A stretch of 42,303 nucleotides of DNA from Gemmatimonadaceae bacterium (GCA_026706075.1 JAPOZM010000084.1:1-42303); one strand, 5' to 3'. Counted from the first letter of the stretch, positions 1 through 9,323 are shown. Made by a program: numbers and translations. The notes: generated by a model not told the origin, from the letters alone.

Positions 1-2637
1 CAGGGCCAGGAGGAAGTTCCACTGCAGGGCCTGGCGGGTGCGCCGCAGGTCGTCGGCCGAGCCCGAGAGCTGGATCTGGTAGGGCGGGGCCAGGTCGCCG
101 GAGTCGACGAGGGGCTGGACGATCTCGGTCTGGAGCGCCTCGAGGGCCGTCTCCAGGGGAACGGTCTCCGGCGGGATGACCCGGACGGTGATCGCCCGGT
201 CGCGCTCGATGTGGTTGATCTGCTCGGGGCCGGTGGTCACCTCGACGCAGGCCACGGCGCTGAGCGGCACCAGCTGGCCCCGCGGGGTGTAGATCGGCAG
301 GTTCGCGATGTCCTGGGTGCGGAACCAGTCCTCCTCGCCCCGGAGCACCAGGTCGATCTCCTCTCCCTGGAACTGGTAGCCGTCGACGAGGGCCCCGTCC
401 ATCAACGCGTTGACCGCCGAGCCGATCTCCCGCGCCGAGAGCCCCAGGTCGGCGGCGCGCACCCGGTCGGGCAGGATTCGGACCTCCGGATTGCCCAGGT
501 CGAGGCTGGGGATGGGGCGGGCCTGGGAGCCGGGCACGACCTGGCGGACCTGGCCGAAGATCCGCCCCCCCAGCCCGACGAGGTGGTCCAGGTCGGGCCC
601 GGTGATGTCGATGTCGATGGAGCGTCCGCTGCCGGTGGCGCGCTGGAAGAGGCTCGACTGCTGCACCACGGCGAACGTCCCCGGCACCCCGCCGAGGACC
701 GGCCCCTGGATGATCGGGATCAGCTCGCGCACCCGCGCCGGGTCGGTCGAGCGCGCCCCCATGAAGGCCGAGCGTCCGAAGGCGACGAAGAACATGTTGG
801 CGATCGGCGGCCCCGACAGCGCCTGGGCCTGGGGGCCGTCGGGGTCCGAGGCCGCCTCCCAGTGGGGCCGCAGGACGTCCTCGATCGTCTGGCCGACCTG
901 GATCAGCTCGTCGAGGTTGTAGCCTGGGGGCGGCAGAACGATGCCGAAGATCAGGTTGCGGTTGCCCGTGGGCAGGTACTCCGACTTGGGCAGCAGGGTG
1001 ATGGCGATGGCCAGGGAGAGTCCGATCAGCCCGGTGATGACCCCCAGGCGCAGCACCGTGCTGCCGCTGATGCGGAAGACGCTCCGGGCGATGAAGGTCC
1101 GCACCCCTTCACCCCAGGCGACCAGTCTGCTCCCGCGCCGTTCGCCGCCGCCGAGGATCTTGTTGGCCAGGCTGGGGATGACGGAGATGGCCACGATCAG
1201 GCTGAGCACGACCGAGCAGGAGACGGCGATGGCGATGTCGCGGAAGAGCTGACCGGCCTCGTCCTCGACGAAGACGATGGGCAGGAAGATGGCCACCGTG
1301 GTCAGGGTGCTGGCCAGGAGCGCCCCCCAGACCTCCGAGGCCCCGTCGAGGGCGGCGCGCACGCGGGTCTTCCCCATCTGCTGGTGGCGGAAGATGTTCT
1401 CGAGGGCGACGATGGCGTTGTCGATGACCATGCCCACGGCAAAGCTCATCCCCGCCAGGCTGATGACGTTGATGTTGCGGCCCAGGAGCCACATGGCCAG
1501 GAAGGTGCCGACGATCGAGATCGGGATCGCCGTGGCGATGATCGCCACCGAGCTGACGCTGCGCAGGAAGATGAAGAGGACCGTCACCGCCAATGCGCCG
1601 CCGATGACGATGTTGGAGCGCACCAGGCCGATGGCGCTGTCGATGTAGTCGGTCGCGTCGTAGACCTGCTTGAGCTGGAGGCCCTCGCCGGCCAGCGGCC
1701 CCTCGTTGAGCTCCCGGATGGTGCGGCGGATACCGTCCATGACCTCGAGGACGTTGGCCCCGGTCTCGCGCTGGGCGTTGATGGCGATCGCCGGATTGCC
1801 CTTCTGCCGCACGGAGGCCACGGTGCGGACGTAGCCGAGGCGGGTGCGGGCGATCTCGCCGACGGTGACCCGGGTGCCGTCGGCCGAGCGGACCACCACC
1901 TGCTCGATGTCGCCGGGCTGCTGGTACTGGCCGACGGTGCGCACGATGTAGCGGCGCTTGCCCTCGTCGAAGGTGCCGGCGCTGGTGTTGATGTTCTCGC
2001 GGGCCAGGGCCTGGGCCAGGTCCTGGACGGTGATCTGGCGGGCGGCCATGGCCCGGGGATCGACGATGACCTGGAGCTGCCGGTCGTAGCCGCCGTAGAT
2101 GTCGCTGCGCGAGACTCCGGGCACGCGCTCGAGGGCGGTCTTGACGACTTCCTCGGCGTAATCGCGGTAGCGCTCGATATCCAGGTCGCCGCGGTCCGGC
2201 CGGGGTTGGAGCATGATCCAGGTGATCGCCCCGCTGGGCCCGGAGCCGCCGGCGGAGATCACGGGCCGTTCGGCGTCGAGGGGATAGCCGAAGACCTGGT
2301 CGAGCTTGTTGGAGACCAGCAGCATCACCGCGTCGGGATCGACGCCGACGTTGAACTCGAGGGTGACCACGCCGCGGCTGTCGTTGCTCTCGCTGGTCAT
2401 CAGCACCAATCCCTCGACGCTCCGGAGCTGTTCCTCCTGGCGCTGGACGATCTCCTGCTCGACCTCTTCCGGGCTGGCGCCCGGCCACACGGTGGAGACC
2501 GTGATGATCGGCCGGTCGATGTCCGGCGTGAGCTGAACGGGGATGCGGAAGAGGGAGATCAGGCCGAAGAGCGCGACCAGGAGCACGCCGACGGTCACGC
2601 TGACGGGCCGCTGGATGGCCGTGGCGATCAGGCGCAT
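1..2637 (-). CDS. RND efflux transporter permease (partial, C-terminus off the left edge)
   Basis: Inner-membrane proton-driven pump of the AcrB/HAE group, the motor of a tripartite efflux system. The ATG is at 2637-2635, seven bases after the adaptor's stop, and the frame stays open for 879 codons to the window edge, against about 1,020-1,050 for the full family, so only the last membrane helices are missing. The N-terminus MRLIATAIQRPVSVTVGVLL is the typical first RND helix. The TM4 proton-relay motif GMVIDNAIVALEN lies at residues 402-414: Asp406 is present, but the second acidic residue of AcrB (Asp408) is Asn407, as in many non-AcrB RND pumps. A family motif TLTTVAVFLPIVFV follows about 40 residues later. 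It is transcribed with the adaptor at 2644-3660. The substrate cannot be read from sequence. Seen: motifs and start. Inferred: drug or metabolite efflux. Confidence 0.93.
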   Translation of the reverse strand, partial: MRLIATAIQRPVSVTVGVLLVALFGLISLFRIPVQLTPDIDRPIITVSTVWPGASPEEVEQEIVQRQEEQLRSVEGLVLMTSESNDSRGVVTLEFNVGVDPDAVMLLVSNKLDQVFGYPLDAERPVISAGGSGPSGAITWIMLQPRPDRGDLDIERYRDYAEEVVKTALERVPGVSRSDIYGGYDRQLQVIVDPRAMAARQITVQDLAQALARENINTSAGTFDEGKRRYIVRTVGQYQQPGDIEQVVVRSADGTRVTVGEIARTRLGYVRTVASVRQKGNPAIAINAQRETGANVLEVMDGIRRTIRELNEGPLAGEGLQLKQVYDATDYIDSAIGLVRSNIVIGGALAVTVLFIFLRSVSSVAIIATAIPISIVGTFLAMWLLGRNINVISLAGMSFAVGMVIDNAIVALENIFRHQQMGKTRVRAALDGASEVWGALLASTLTTVAIFLPIVFVEDEAGQLFRDIAIAVSCSVVLSLIVAISVIPSLANKILGGGERRGSRLVAWGEGVRTFIARSVFRISGSTVLRLGVITGLIGLSLAIAITLLPKSEYLPTGNRNLIFGIVLPPPGYNLDELIQVGQTIEDVLRPHWEAASDPDGPQAQALSGPPIANMFFVAFGRSAFMGARSTDPARVRELIPIIQGPVLGGVPGTFAVVQQSSLFQRATGSGRSIDIDITGPDLDHLVGLGGRIFGQVRQVVPGSQARPIPSLDLGNPEVRILPDRVRAADLGLSAREIGSAVNALMDGALVDGYQFQGEEIDLVLRGEEDWFRTQDIANLPIYTPRGQLVPLSAVACVEVTTGPEQINHIERDRAITVRVIPPETVPLETALEALQTEIVQPLVDSGDLAPPYQIQLSGSADDLRRTRQALQWNFLLAL

Positions 2638-2643
2638 GACGGA

Positions 2644-3660
2644 CTAGGGCTGCCTGCGGATGACGCGCACGGCCTGGCCGTCGCGCAGCCGCTCGTTGCC
2701 GCGGACCACGGCCAGGTCGCCGGGCGCGAGGTCGCCCGTGACGGCCACGTAGCCCTGGTGCGCCAGCCCGGCCTCGACGGGGCGGCCGTGGGCCTGGCCG
2801 TCGCGGGCGAGGTAGACGACCTGTCCCCGAGGGCCGGAGACCAGGGCGTCCTTGTGAACCAGGAGCGAGACCTTCCCCTGGGCGATCCGGAAGCGCACCC
2901 GCGCCGACATGTTGCTGCGCATCCGGCCATCCGGATTGGCCGCCTCGACCACGACCGGGAAGGTTCGGGAGGAGGGGTAACCCTCGGCGGAGATGGCGGT
3001 CACGAGGCCGTGGACGGGGTCGCCCCCGAGGGCGTCGACGAAGATGGCGCCGCTGTCCCCCAGGGCCAGCTGCGGCACGTGGTGCTCGGGCACCTCGACG
3101 ATGGCGCGCACCGTGTCGATGGCGATCACCTGGGCGATCTCGCCGCCGCGGCCGACCCACTCGCCGACCTCGGTGGCGGTGCGGACGATGTGCCCGGAGA
3201 AGGGGGCGCGGACGAGGAGGTTCTCCACCTGGGCCTTGAGGCCGCTCAGCCGGGCCTCGGCGCGGGCCAGCTCGAAGGCCTCGACGCGCAGGTCCTGCTC
3301 GGAGACCGATTCCGTGGCGCGCAGGCGGCGGCTGCCGTCGTGGATGAACCGGCGCAGCGCCAGATCGGCTTCGGCCTCGTCCAGGGCGGCCTGGAGCGGA
3401 TCGTTGGCCAGCGCGAAGAGGGGATCGCCGGCGCCCACGGTCTGGCCGGCGTCCTTGAACCGCTGCACCACCTTGCCTTCGGTCTCGGCGGCGACGCGGC
3501 TGGAGCGCACGGGCAGGATACGCCCGACGAAGGAGAGGTCCTCGACCAGCGGCTGCTCGAGGACCTCGGCGACGATGACCGGCGTCGGTGGGCGCTCCTG
3601 GCCGGCCAGCGCGCCGGGGAGCAGGATCAGGAGGAGGAGGAGGAGAAGGGCAGGGGACAT
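2644..3660 (-). CDS. RND efflux periplasmic adaptor (membrane fusion protein)
   Basis: HlyD/AcrA-type adaptor that bridges the RND permease to an outer-membrane channel. The 338-residue protein starts at an ATG giving MSPALLLLLLLILLPGALA, a clear signal peptide. The barrel-sandwich (lipoyl-like) halves follow: GRILPVRSSRVAAETEGKVV near residues 42-61 and VRAPFSGHIV after a short helical hairpin rich in Ala, Glu and Arg. Then comes a beta-barrel region with VVVEAANPDGRMRSNMSARV, typical of the family. The length is normal. An upstream in-frame extension to 3999 exists but overlaps the nitrilase gene and lacks signal-peptide logic, so I rejected it. The gene lies directly upstream of the RND permease on the same strand. 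No TolC gene is in this operon; the TolC at 9418-10821 belongs to another operon. Confidence 0.92.
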   Translation of the reverse strand: MSPALLLLLLLILLPGALAGQERPPTPVIVAEVLEQPLVEDLSFVGRILPVRSSRVAAETEGKVVQRFKDAGQTVGAGDPLFALANDPLQAALDEAEADLALRRFIHDGSRRLRATESVSEQDLRVEAFELARAEARLSGLKAQVENLLVRAPFSGHIVRTATEVGEWVGRGGEIAQVIAIDTVRAIVEVPEHHVPQLALGDSGAIFVDALGGDPVHGLVTAISAEGYPSSRTFPVVVEAANPDGRMRSNMSARVRFRIAQGKVSLLVHKDALVSGPRGQVVYLARDGQAHGRPVEAGLAHQGYVAVTGDLAPGDLAVVRGNERLRDGQAVRVIRRQP

Positions 3661-3734
3661 CCGGGCTCCCTCGGCGGAGTGAGGCGATGCGGTGGAGAAC
3701 AATAACCCGCCCGGACCGGGGTCCGTCCAGCGGC

Positions 3735-4649
3735 TCAGGCCGGGGCCTTCTCCAGTTGCTCCGTGCGCAGTCGCCGCGACCAGTCGAAGTAGTCGTCCAG
3801 GCGGATCAGCTCGAACTCCTCGACGAGGTCGGCGGCGGTGCGCTCCTCCGCCTCGCTGTAGAGGACGGAGGTGCCCACCTGCCCGGTGGTGACGATGCGC
3901 ACGGCGTCGCCGTACTTCCGGTGGATTTCGTCGTACCGGGCCTGGTTGCGGTCGAGGTGCACTATCTCGTAGTCCAGGTTGATGCGGGCCGAGGCCCACG
4001 GCAGGTAGTTGTTGCTCTCGGCCAGGGTGGTGCCCTGGGGGTCGATGATGGAGCAGGGCGTGCCCCGGTACACGGAGCCGGCGAAGAAGGCCTGCACGTC
4101 CAGGGCCCAGAAGTTCTGCACCAGGCCGCCGTGGTACATGGAGCTGAAGAGCAGCAGCCGCGGCTTGAGCTCCTTGTACTGGGCCCGCAGCTCGCCGAAG
4201 TTCAGGTCGAAGCAGATGACGCCGCCCACGGGGCCGAAGTCGGTCTCGATCAGGTGCGCCCCCGGGCCCGGGCGGGTGCCGTGGTCGAACTCCGGGTACA
4301 CGGGGATGTACTTGCGGTAGACGCCGGCCAGCTCCCCCTGCCGGTCGTGGAGGCCGAGGACGTTGTACACGGCGCCGGTGGCTGGCTCCTTCTGGTGCAC
4401 GGGCACGGTGACGTAGCAGCCGTGCTCCCGCGCCAGGCCGGCCAGCAGCCGCGAGGTGGGGCCCTCGGGGACCTCCTCGTCGAAGGTCCGGCAGACCGTC
4501 TCGGGCAGGACCACCAGGTCCGGCCGGGTGGCCCGGGCGGCGCGCCCCACCAGTTCCTTCAGGTCCTCGTGGGTGCGCTCCATCACCTCCTCGTCCGAGC
4601 CGCCGATGGGAGCGTAGGAGACGCAGGTCACGACGACGTGGTTGCTCAT
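3735..4649 (-). CDS. Carbon-nitrogen hydrolase (nitrilase superfamily)
   Basis: Amidase/nitrilase-fold enzyme, 304 residues, expected to hydrolyse a C-N bond through a Glu-Lys-Cys triad. All three catalytic residues are visible: Glu50 in VVLPETVCRTF, Lys113 in VYRKYIPVYPE, and Cys146 in GVICFDLNFGE. The ATG at 4649-4647 overlaps the TGA of the acetamidase gene in an ATGA arrangement, which indicates translational coupling. No signal peptide is visible, so it should be cytoplasmic. The overlap with an acetamidase/formamidase suggests the pair works on successive amide or carbamoyl groups of one compound, but the substrate is unknown. An extended frame to 5153 merely runs into the neighbouring gene. 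Family certain; substrate unassigned. Confidence 0.92.
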   Translation of the reverse strand: MSNHVVVTCVSYAPIGGSDEEVMERTHEDLKELVGRAARATRPDLVVLPETVCRTFDEEVPEGPTSRLLAGLAREHGCYVTVPVHQKEPATGAVYNVLGLHDRQGELAGVYRKYIPVYPEFDHGTRPGPGAHLIETDFGPVGGVICFDLNFGELRAQYKELKPRLLLFSSMYHGGLVQNFWALDVQAFFAGSVYRGTPCSIIDPQGTTLAESNNYLPWASARINLDYEIVHLDRNQARYDEIHRKYGDAVRIVTTGQVGTSVLYSEAEERTAADLVEEFELIRLDDYFDWSRRLRTEQLEKAPA

Positions 4650-5575
4650 CCGGCCTGCCCCCGGATCGCCTCCACGTGGCTCTTCCTCACCTTGCAGATC
4701 ATGGTGTACGCCGGGTCGTAGATATTGCCCACGTCGTAGGCCACCGCCTGGCCGAGGAGCAGGTGGGCGGTGCGGGCGTCGAGGCCGTGGTCGGTCTCCA
4801 GCCAGCGCAGCATCTCGGTGGTGGCGTGCTGCACGCACTGGTCCAGGGGCCGGGCGTTGCCCGCCGTCATCAGCCAGGTGTCGTCCTCGGCCCGGGGCCA
4901 CTCGATGGACGAGCCCTTCACCAGGTCGAGGGTGAAGCGCACGTCGAAGGAGATCTCCACCCCCGTGCCGACGATCTCGCCGTCGCCCTGCACGGCGTGG
5001 CCGTCGCCGATGTGGAACAGGGCCCCCGGCGCGAAGACGGGGAACCAGACGGTCACCCCCTGGCGGAAGCCCCGGTAGTCCATGTTGCCGCCGTGGCGGT
5101 GGGAGGTGGCCGTCGAGATCGCCTGCCCTCTCTCGGGGGCCACGCCGAAGCACCCGACCATCGGGTCCAGGGGCAGGGCCAGCCGCGACAGGGGCCCCTC
5201 GGGCTCGCTGAGGCGCACGCTGCCGGCCTCCACGTCGACCTCCCAGCGGGTGACCTCGAGATCGTCGTCGAAGCGCGGCCGGAAGCCGGGGTCGAGCACG
5301 TTGGGCGCCACCGCGGTGGCGGTGAAGCCCCAGGGCCGGTTGGGCCTCACCAGGTCGAGGGTGACCGCCAGTGCGTCCCCGGGCTCGGCCCCGGTGACGT
5401 AGAAGGGCCCGGTCTGGGGGTTGCCCCGGACCGCGGCCTGGTGGCCGTCGCGGTCCCGGCCGCGGGCGTCGACCGTGGTCGTCGAGACCGAGTCCCCCGG
5501 GGAGACCTCGAGGACCGGCTCGTGCCAGCCGAGGGTGTTGTGGTAGTGCTCGGGGACGAACTCGTGGTGGGCCAT
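4646..5575 (-). CDS. Acetamidase/formamidase family protein
   Basis: FmdA/AmdA family hydrolase of 309 residues, releasing ammonia from small amides. Family signatures include the N-terminal VSPGDSVSTTTVDARGRD, then GNPQTGPFYVTGAEPGDAL near residues 69-87, DPMVGCFGVAP, GGNMDYRGFRQGVTVWFPVF, and GALFHIGDGHAVQGDGEIVGTGVE, the central conserved block. The start is the ATG at 5575-5573 (MAHHEFVPEHYHNT), which begins the conserved region; an in-frame start 34 codons upstream would enter the intergenic space after the ABC permease gene. The stop overlaps the nitrilase start by four bases. Family assignment is firm. Whether the true substrate is acetamide, formamide or a larger amide is not visible. 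Confidence 0.92.
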   Translation of the reverse strand: MAHHEFVPEHYHNTLGWHEPVLEVSPGDSVSTTTVDARGRDRDGHQAAVRGNPQTGPFYVTGAEPGDALAVTLDLVRPNRPWGFTATAVAPNVLDPGFRPRFDDDLEVTRWEVDVEAGSVRLSEPEGPLSRLALPLDPMVGCFGVAPERGQAISTATSHRHGGNMDYRGFRQGVTVWFPVFAPGALFHIGDGHAVQGDGEIVGTGVEISFDVRFTLDLVKGSSIEWPRAEDDTWLMTAGNARPLDQCVQHATTEMLRWLETDHGLDARTAHLLLGQAVAYDVGNIYDPAYTMICKVRKSHVEAIRGQAG

Positions 5576-5624
5576 GGAATCTCCTGTGGCCCGATCGGTC
5601 CGGATCGTCCGGGGCGGGCCTGGG

Positions 5625-7058
5625 TCAGTTGATGTCGTAGCGCAGGAAGGAAAGGTAGGCGAGCATGAAGAAGGCAACGTTCCACAGGGCCAGCAGCCCC
5701 AGGTCGACGTAGATCCCGTCCAGGCGGTCGGCGACGGGCATGTGGGTAAAATCGAACCGCGGTGCGTCGGACAGGTCCAGATCCTGGTTGAACCGCTCCA
5801 TGTCCTGCGGCGTGATGGTCACGCCGCCGCTGTGGGAAGCGGCCATCTGCTCCTGGATCCATTCCCTGTAGGCGCGCTGCTTCTCCTCCGAGTACGCCGA
5901 CCAGGTGTCGCCGAAGGCCTCCAGGCTCGCCACCCACTCCTCCTCCTGGGCGATGCCGGCGGCGGCCAGGTCGAAGGCGGCGAGGTTGAAGGAGGTCAGG
6001 GGAGACATGCGGGCGAGAATGCCGGAGAGCCGCGTCTGCGCCGCCACCTGGGTTCGGAAACTGTCCTCGATCTTCTGTATCTCCGCCTGGGACTCCTCCG
6101 CCGCCACCCGGAACCGCTCCTGCACCGACTCGTCGCCCCACACGTTGTCGCGGCCAAGCCGTTCCTGCTCCTCCGCGATGATCTCCTGGAACCGCCGCTG
6201 CTGCTCCATCTGCAGGGCCTGCTTCTCGCGGTCCACCTCCTCGGCGGAGGGGATCGGCACCACCTGGCTGACCACGTACGGCGCCATGTTCGGCACCGCC
6301 AGGATCAGGGACACCCACAACAGCAGGAGGACGGTGATCGAGGTCGAGGCCAGCCTGGTGCGGCAGGAGACGAGGAGGCCCAGGCTGTACACGGCGCCGA
6401 GGTAGAGCAGGGCGAGGCCGTAGAGGGCGAGCAGGGCCAGCGAGCTCTCGGCGTCCGGCTGCACGTCGGGGAACAGCAGCACCACGAGGAGGGCGAGTAC
6501 GAAGGAGACGGTGAAGGGCGTGACGAGGGCCAGGTAGCCGCCGAGCCACTTGCCGAGGAGCACCAGGTCGCGAGGAGCGCTGTAGGACATGAGCAGCTTG
6601 AGGACGCCGGTCTCGGCCTCGCCCGAGACCCCGTCGTAGGCGAAGGCCAGGGCCAGCAGGCTCAGTATGATGCCGACGATGAAGACGAAGTCCACCGGCG
6701 GGAAGAGGGGCAGCACCGGGTTCTGCTCCCAGCCCTCGGGGAAGTCGAGGCGGTTCCCGGGCTGCACGCGGACGCTCTCGGTCAGCTCCTTCGACAGGCC
6801 GCGCACCAGCGTGTTCATGAGGTTGAGGGGCCGGTCGACGGTGACCCCCTCGTTCAGGTCCCAGATCTGGGAGACCTGCTGCAGCTCGTTGCGGTGCATG
6901 ACCCGGTTCATGTTGTACGTCGACAGGCCCTCGCGGTATTCCCGCGTCAGGACCACGGCGCTGAGCAGGAAGACGATGAGGCAGATGCCGCAGGCGATGG
7001 CGAAGCGCAGGGACAGCAGCTGATCGAGGAGCTCCTTGCGGACGATGTGCAGCAGCAC
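5625..7058 (-). CDS. ABC-2 type permease with large extracytoplasmic loops (copy 1)
   Basis: Integral membrane subunit of the ABC transporter encoded at 5625-9261; 477 residues, GTG start (MLLHIVRKELLDQLLSLRF) preceded by GGGAG. A first membrane helix at about residues 18-40 leads into a long hydrophilic loop. The ABC-2 core follows: DFVFIVGIILSLLALAFAYD, then a segment reading SGEAETGVLKLLMSYSAPRD and LLGKWLGGYLALVTPF, the hallmark of NosY/GldF-like permeases. A second large loop (about residues 260-440) contains a charged coiled-coil stretch rich in Gln, Glu and Arg. A final helix ends in FLRYDIN. It is a paralogue of the next gene, whose helix-loop layout and C-terminus (FLRYDVT) match. 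The two permeases probably form a heterodimer served by the ATPase at 8539-9261. Confidence 0.88.
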   Translation of the reverse strand: MLLHIVRKELLDQLLSLRFAIACGICLIVFLLSAVVLTREYREGLSTYNMNRVMHRNELQQVSQIWDLNEGVTVDRPLNLMNTLVRGLSKELTESVRVQPGNRLDFPEGWEQNPVLPLFPPVDFVFIVGIILSLLALAFAYDGVSGEAETGVLKLLMSYSAPRDLVLLGKWLGGYLALVTPFTVSFVLALLVVLLFPDVQPDAESSLALLALYGLALLYLGAVYSLGLLVSCRTRLASTSITVLLLLWVSLILAVPNMAPYVVSQVVPIPSAEEVDREKQALQMEQQRRFQEIIAEEQERLGRDNVWGDESVQERFRVAAEESQAEIQKIEDSFRTQVAAQTRLSGILARMSPLTSFNLAAFDLAAAGIAQEEEWVASLEAFGDTWSAYSEEKQRAYREWIQEQMAASHSGGVTITPQDMERFNQDLDLSDAPRFDFTHMPVADRLDGIYVDLGLLALWNVAFFMLAYLSFLRYDIN

Positions 7059-7076
7059 GGGCGTTCTCCCGGGGGC

Positions 7077-8462
7077 TCAGGTGACGTCGTATCGGAGGAA
7101 GAAGACGTACGACAGCAGGAAGAACAGCACGTTGAACACGCACAGCAGCAGGATGTCGAAGAGAGCCCCGTCGAAGGCTTCGGAGAGGCTCTCGGAGAAC
7201 ATGGACAGCCGGGGCACGTCGTCGGGGTCGAACCAGCCCTTGTCCTGGATGTCCGGATCGGGTCCTCCGGTCCAGGAGACGTTGCCGTACATCTGGCGGC
7301 GGAAGTCGTCGTGGGCGCCGTGGAAGCGCTCGACGGCGTCGGAGAAGTGGGCGAAGAGGTCGGGGCCGGTGCCGGCGAGACGGGTGGCGGCGAGGAGATA
7401 GCTGGCCGACGGCGACAGGCGCGCCAGGTTCTGGCTCAGGGACGTCTGGCGCGACATGCGGTCCTTGTAGAATCCGTCCAGCTTGCGCTTGCGCTGCTCG
7501 GTCTCCTCCCGGATGCGCTCCATCTGCTGCCGGTCGCCGTAGACCTTGCTCTTCTGGATGGCCCCCATCAGCAGCTCCGCCTCGCGGTCGATGGCCTGCT
7601 GTTCGGCGTCGATCACCTGGCGCGACGGCACCGGCGCCGCCAGGCGGGCCACGACAGGCGCCACGTTGGGCACCACCAGGATCCAGCCGATCCACACCAG
7701 CAGCGCCATGAGCAGGGCCGTGGCGCCGCGGTGGGCGAGGGTGGAGATCAGCAGACCGAGACTGAAGCAGGCGGAGATATAGAGGAAGGAGACGGCGAGG
7801 ATCGTGGCGAAGCGGGAGACGACCTCCGCCTCGAGCGGCAGGGAGCCGGAGAGGGAGAGGTAGAGAAAGCCGGCGGCGGCGGCGGCGGCGAAGGGACCGG
7901 CGATGGACAGGTAGCCGCCCACCCACTTGCCCAGCAGCACCGTGTCGCGGGGGACGGAGCTCGACAGCAGGAGCTTGAGGGTGCCCCGCTCCTTCTCGCC
8001 GCAGACGGAGTCGAAGACGAACAGCAGGGCCAGCAGGCTCAGGACCATGTTGACCACGTAGGCGAAGTCGGGGGCCTGGAAGATCTCCAGAAGGATGTTG
8101 CGCCCCAGGCGGTCCTCGGAACTGTGCCTGGTGAACCACCCGCCCGAGGAGATCTGCGCCGGCAGGCTGCCCTCGAGACCGCGGGCGAGGACGGCCAGCG
8201 CCCCCGGCTGGCGTACCCCCGCGAAGTCCTCACGCTGGATCTGCCGGAACTGCTCGGTGGCGTCCTGCACCCCGGCCAGCTCCTCCAGGCGGTCCCGGGC
8301 CTGGGACTCCTGCCGGGTATAGGTCTCCATGCGCTGCCGGTGCTCGTTGCCCATGAGGAAGACGGCGAGCAGGACGAGGACGAAGAGCAGGCCGTAGGTG
8401 ACGGCGAAGCGGAAGCTCAGGATGTTGTGCAGGACTTCCTTGCGGATCAGTCGCAGGAGCAT
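7077..8462 (-). CDS. ABC-2 type permease with large extracytoplasmic loops (copy 2)
   Basis: Second membrane subunit, 461 residues, ATG start at 8462-8460 (MLLRLIRKEVLHNILSFRF), 18 bases upstream of copy 1. Layout as in copy 1: helix at about 18-38, large loop, then DFAYVVNMVLSLLALLFVFD, a segment reading CGEKERGTLKLLLSSSVPRD, GKWVGGYLSIAGPF, several helices, a second large loop with a coiled-coil-like part (PSRQVIDAEQQAIDREAE onward), and a last helix. These permeases resemble the DUF3526/NosY-like ABC-2 group (family named from memory). The large loops suggest contact with periplasmic partners, which fits the divergent TolC operon with membrane-anchored coiled-coil proteins. Substrate unknown. 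Confidence 0.88.
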   Translation of the reverse strand: MLLRLIRKEVLHNILSFRFAVTYGLLFVLVLLAVFLMGNEHRQRMETYTRQESQARDRLEELAGVQDATEQFRQIQREDFAGVRQPGALAVLARGLEGSLPAQISSGGWFTRHSSEDRLGRNILLEIFQAPDFAYVVNMVLSLLALLFVFDSVCGEKERGTLKLLLSSSVPRDTVLLGKWVGGYLSIAGPFAAAAAAGFLYLSLSGSLPLEAEVVSRFATILAVSFLYISACFSLGLLISTLAHRGATALLMALLVWIGWILVVPNVAPVVARLAAPVPSRQVIDAEQQAIDREAELLMGAIQKSKVYGDRQQMERIREETEQRKRKLDGFYKDRMSRQTSLSQNLARLSPSASYLLAATRLAGTGPDLFAHFSDAVERFHGAHDDFRRQMYGNVSWTGGPDPDIQDKGWFDPDDVPRLSMFSESLSEAFDGALFDILLLCVFNVLFFLLSYVFFLRYDVT

Positions 8463-8538
8463 GGAAGCCTCGAGGGAATCGCGGCGCCGGGGGCGCCGCT
8501 GACGGGGGACATGCGGGGGCCGGCGGCGTCGACGGCCG

Positions 8539-9261
8539 TCAGGCCGCCTGCTCGGCGGGCTGGCTCACGAACTCCACGTAGATCGATTCCAGATCCTCCT
8601 GCCCGAGCTCGTCGCGGGTGAAGATCTTCACCAGGTTGCCCTCGACCATGATGCCCACGCGGTCGGCGATCTGCTTGGCCCGGAAGATGTCGTGGGTGGT
8701 CATCCAGATCGCCTTGTTCTCCTCGCGCAGCTCGGCCAGCAGTTGCAGGAACTCGGCGCCCGATTTGGGGTCCAGTCCCGAGGTCGGCTCGTCGAGGAGG
8801 ATCACCTCGGCGTTCTTCATGATGGCGATGGCGATGCCGAGCTTCTGGCGCATGCCCTTGGAGAACCCCTTGACGCGCCGGTCGAAGGCGTCGCGCTGAA
8901 GGCCGACGCGGTCCATGACCTGGTCGTACTCCGAGGCCTCCACCTGCTTGCGGCCGCCGAGCTTGGTGAAGAACTCGAGGTTCTGGCGGGCCGTGAAGTT
9001 GCCGTAGAGCATGACGTTCTCCGACACGTAGGCCACGTGGCGCTTGGCCTCGAGCGGGTCCCGCGTGACGTCGACGCCGCAGATCTTCACCGTCCCGTCC
9101 GTCGGCTCGGTGAACCCGAGGGCCACCATGAGGGTGGTCGTCTTGCCGGCGCCGTTGGCTCCGAGCATGGTGAAGATCTCGCCCGGCTCGATGGTCAGGG
9201 TGAGGTCGTTCACGGCGTGGACGTCGCCGTAGTGCTTGGTCATCCCGATGATCTCGAGCAT
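8539..9261 (-). CDS. ABC transporter ATP-binding protein
   Basis: Cytoplasmic ATPase of 240 residues, first gene of the operon with the two ABC-2 permeases. Walker A is GANGAGKT at 34-41, the signature is the variant FSKGMRQ at 133-139, Walker B is VILLDE at 153-158, and the switch His is H190 in TTHD. The FSKGMRQKL variant is typical of the drug-export/NosF/GldA-like class rather than importers, supporting export or membrane-protein handling. The start chosen (MLEIIGMTKHYG at 9261) has GGAGAGAGG just upstream; an earlier in-frame start would extend into the divergent promoter. There is a 76-base gap to the next gene. Its promoter region is shared with the tolC operon on the other strand. Confidence 0.93.
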   Translation of the reverse strand: MLEIIGMTKHYGDVHAVNDLTLTIEPGEIFTMLGANGAGKTTTLMVALGFTEPTDGTVKICGVDVTRDPLEAKRHVAYVSENVMLYGNFTARQNLEFFTKLGGRKQVEASEYDQVMDRVGLQRDAFDRRVKGFSKGMRQKLGIAIAIMKNAEVILLDEPTSGLDPKSGAEFLQLLAELREENKAIWMTTHDIFRAKQIADRVGIMVEGNLVKIFTRDELGQEDLESIYVEFVSQPAEQAA

Positions 9262-9323
9262 TCGCCTCTCTCCGGGAAAAGTCGGCCCGCGATTCGCAAG
9301 GTAACGTGCGGGGGGTACGTGAC

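Noticed and set aside
211..3705. A 1,164-codon plus-strand open frame opposite the RND genes
   Set aside because: It is the antisense of the RND permease and adaptor; composition is Asp/Gly/Gln/His-rich without any domain, as expected for a shadow frame in GC-rich DNA.
2644..3999. Extended N-terminus of the RND adaptor
   Set aside because: The extension overlaps the nitrilase gene antiparallel to nothing functional and precedes a clear signal peptide; the ATG at 3660 is correct.
5347..8621. Long open frames of 930 codons (minus) and 1,015 codons (plus) across the ABC permease genes
   Set aside because: Both are out-of-frame or antisense shadows; the real permeases have membrane helices and family motifs in the chosen frame.
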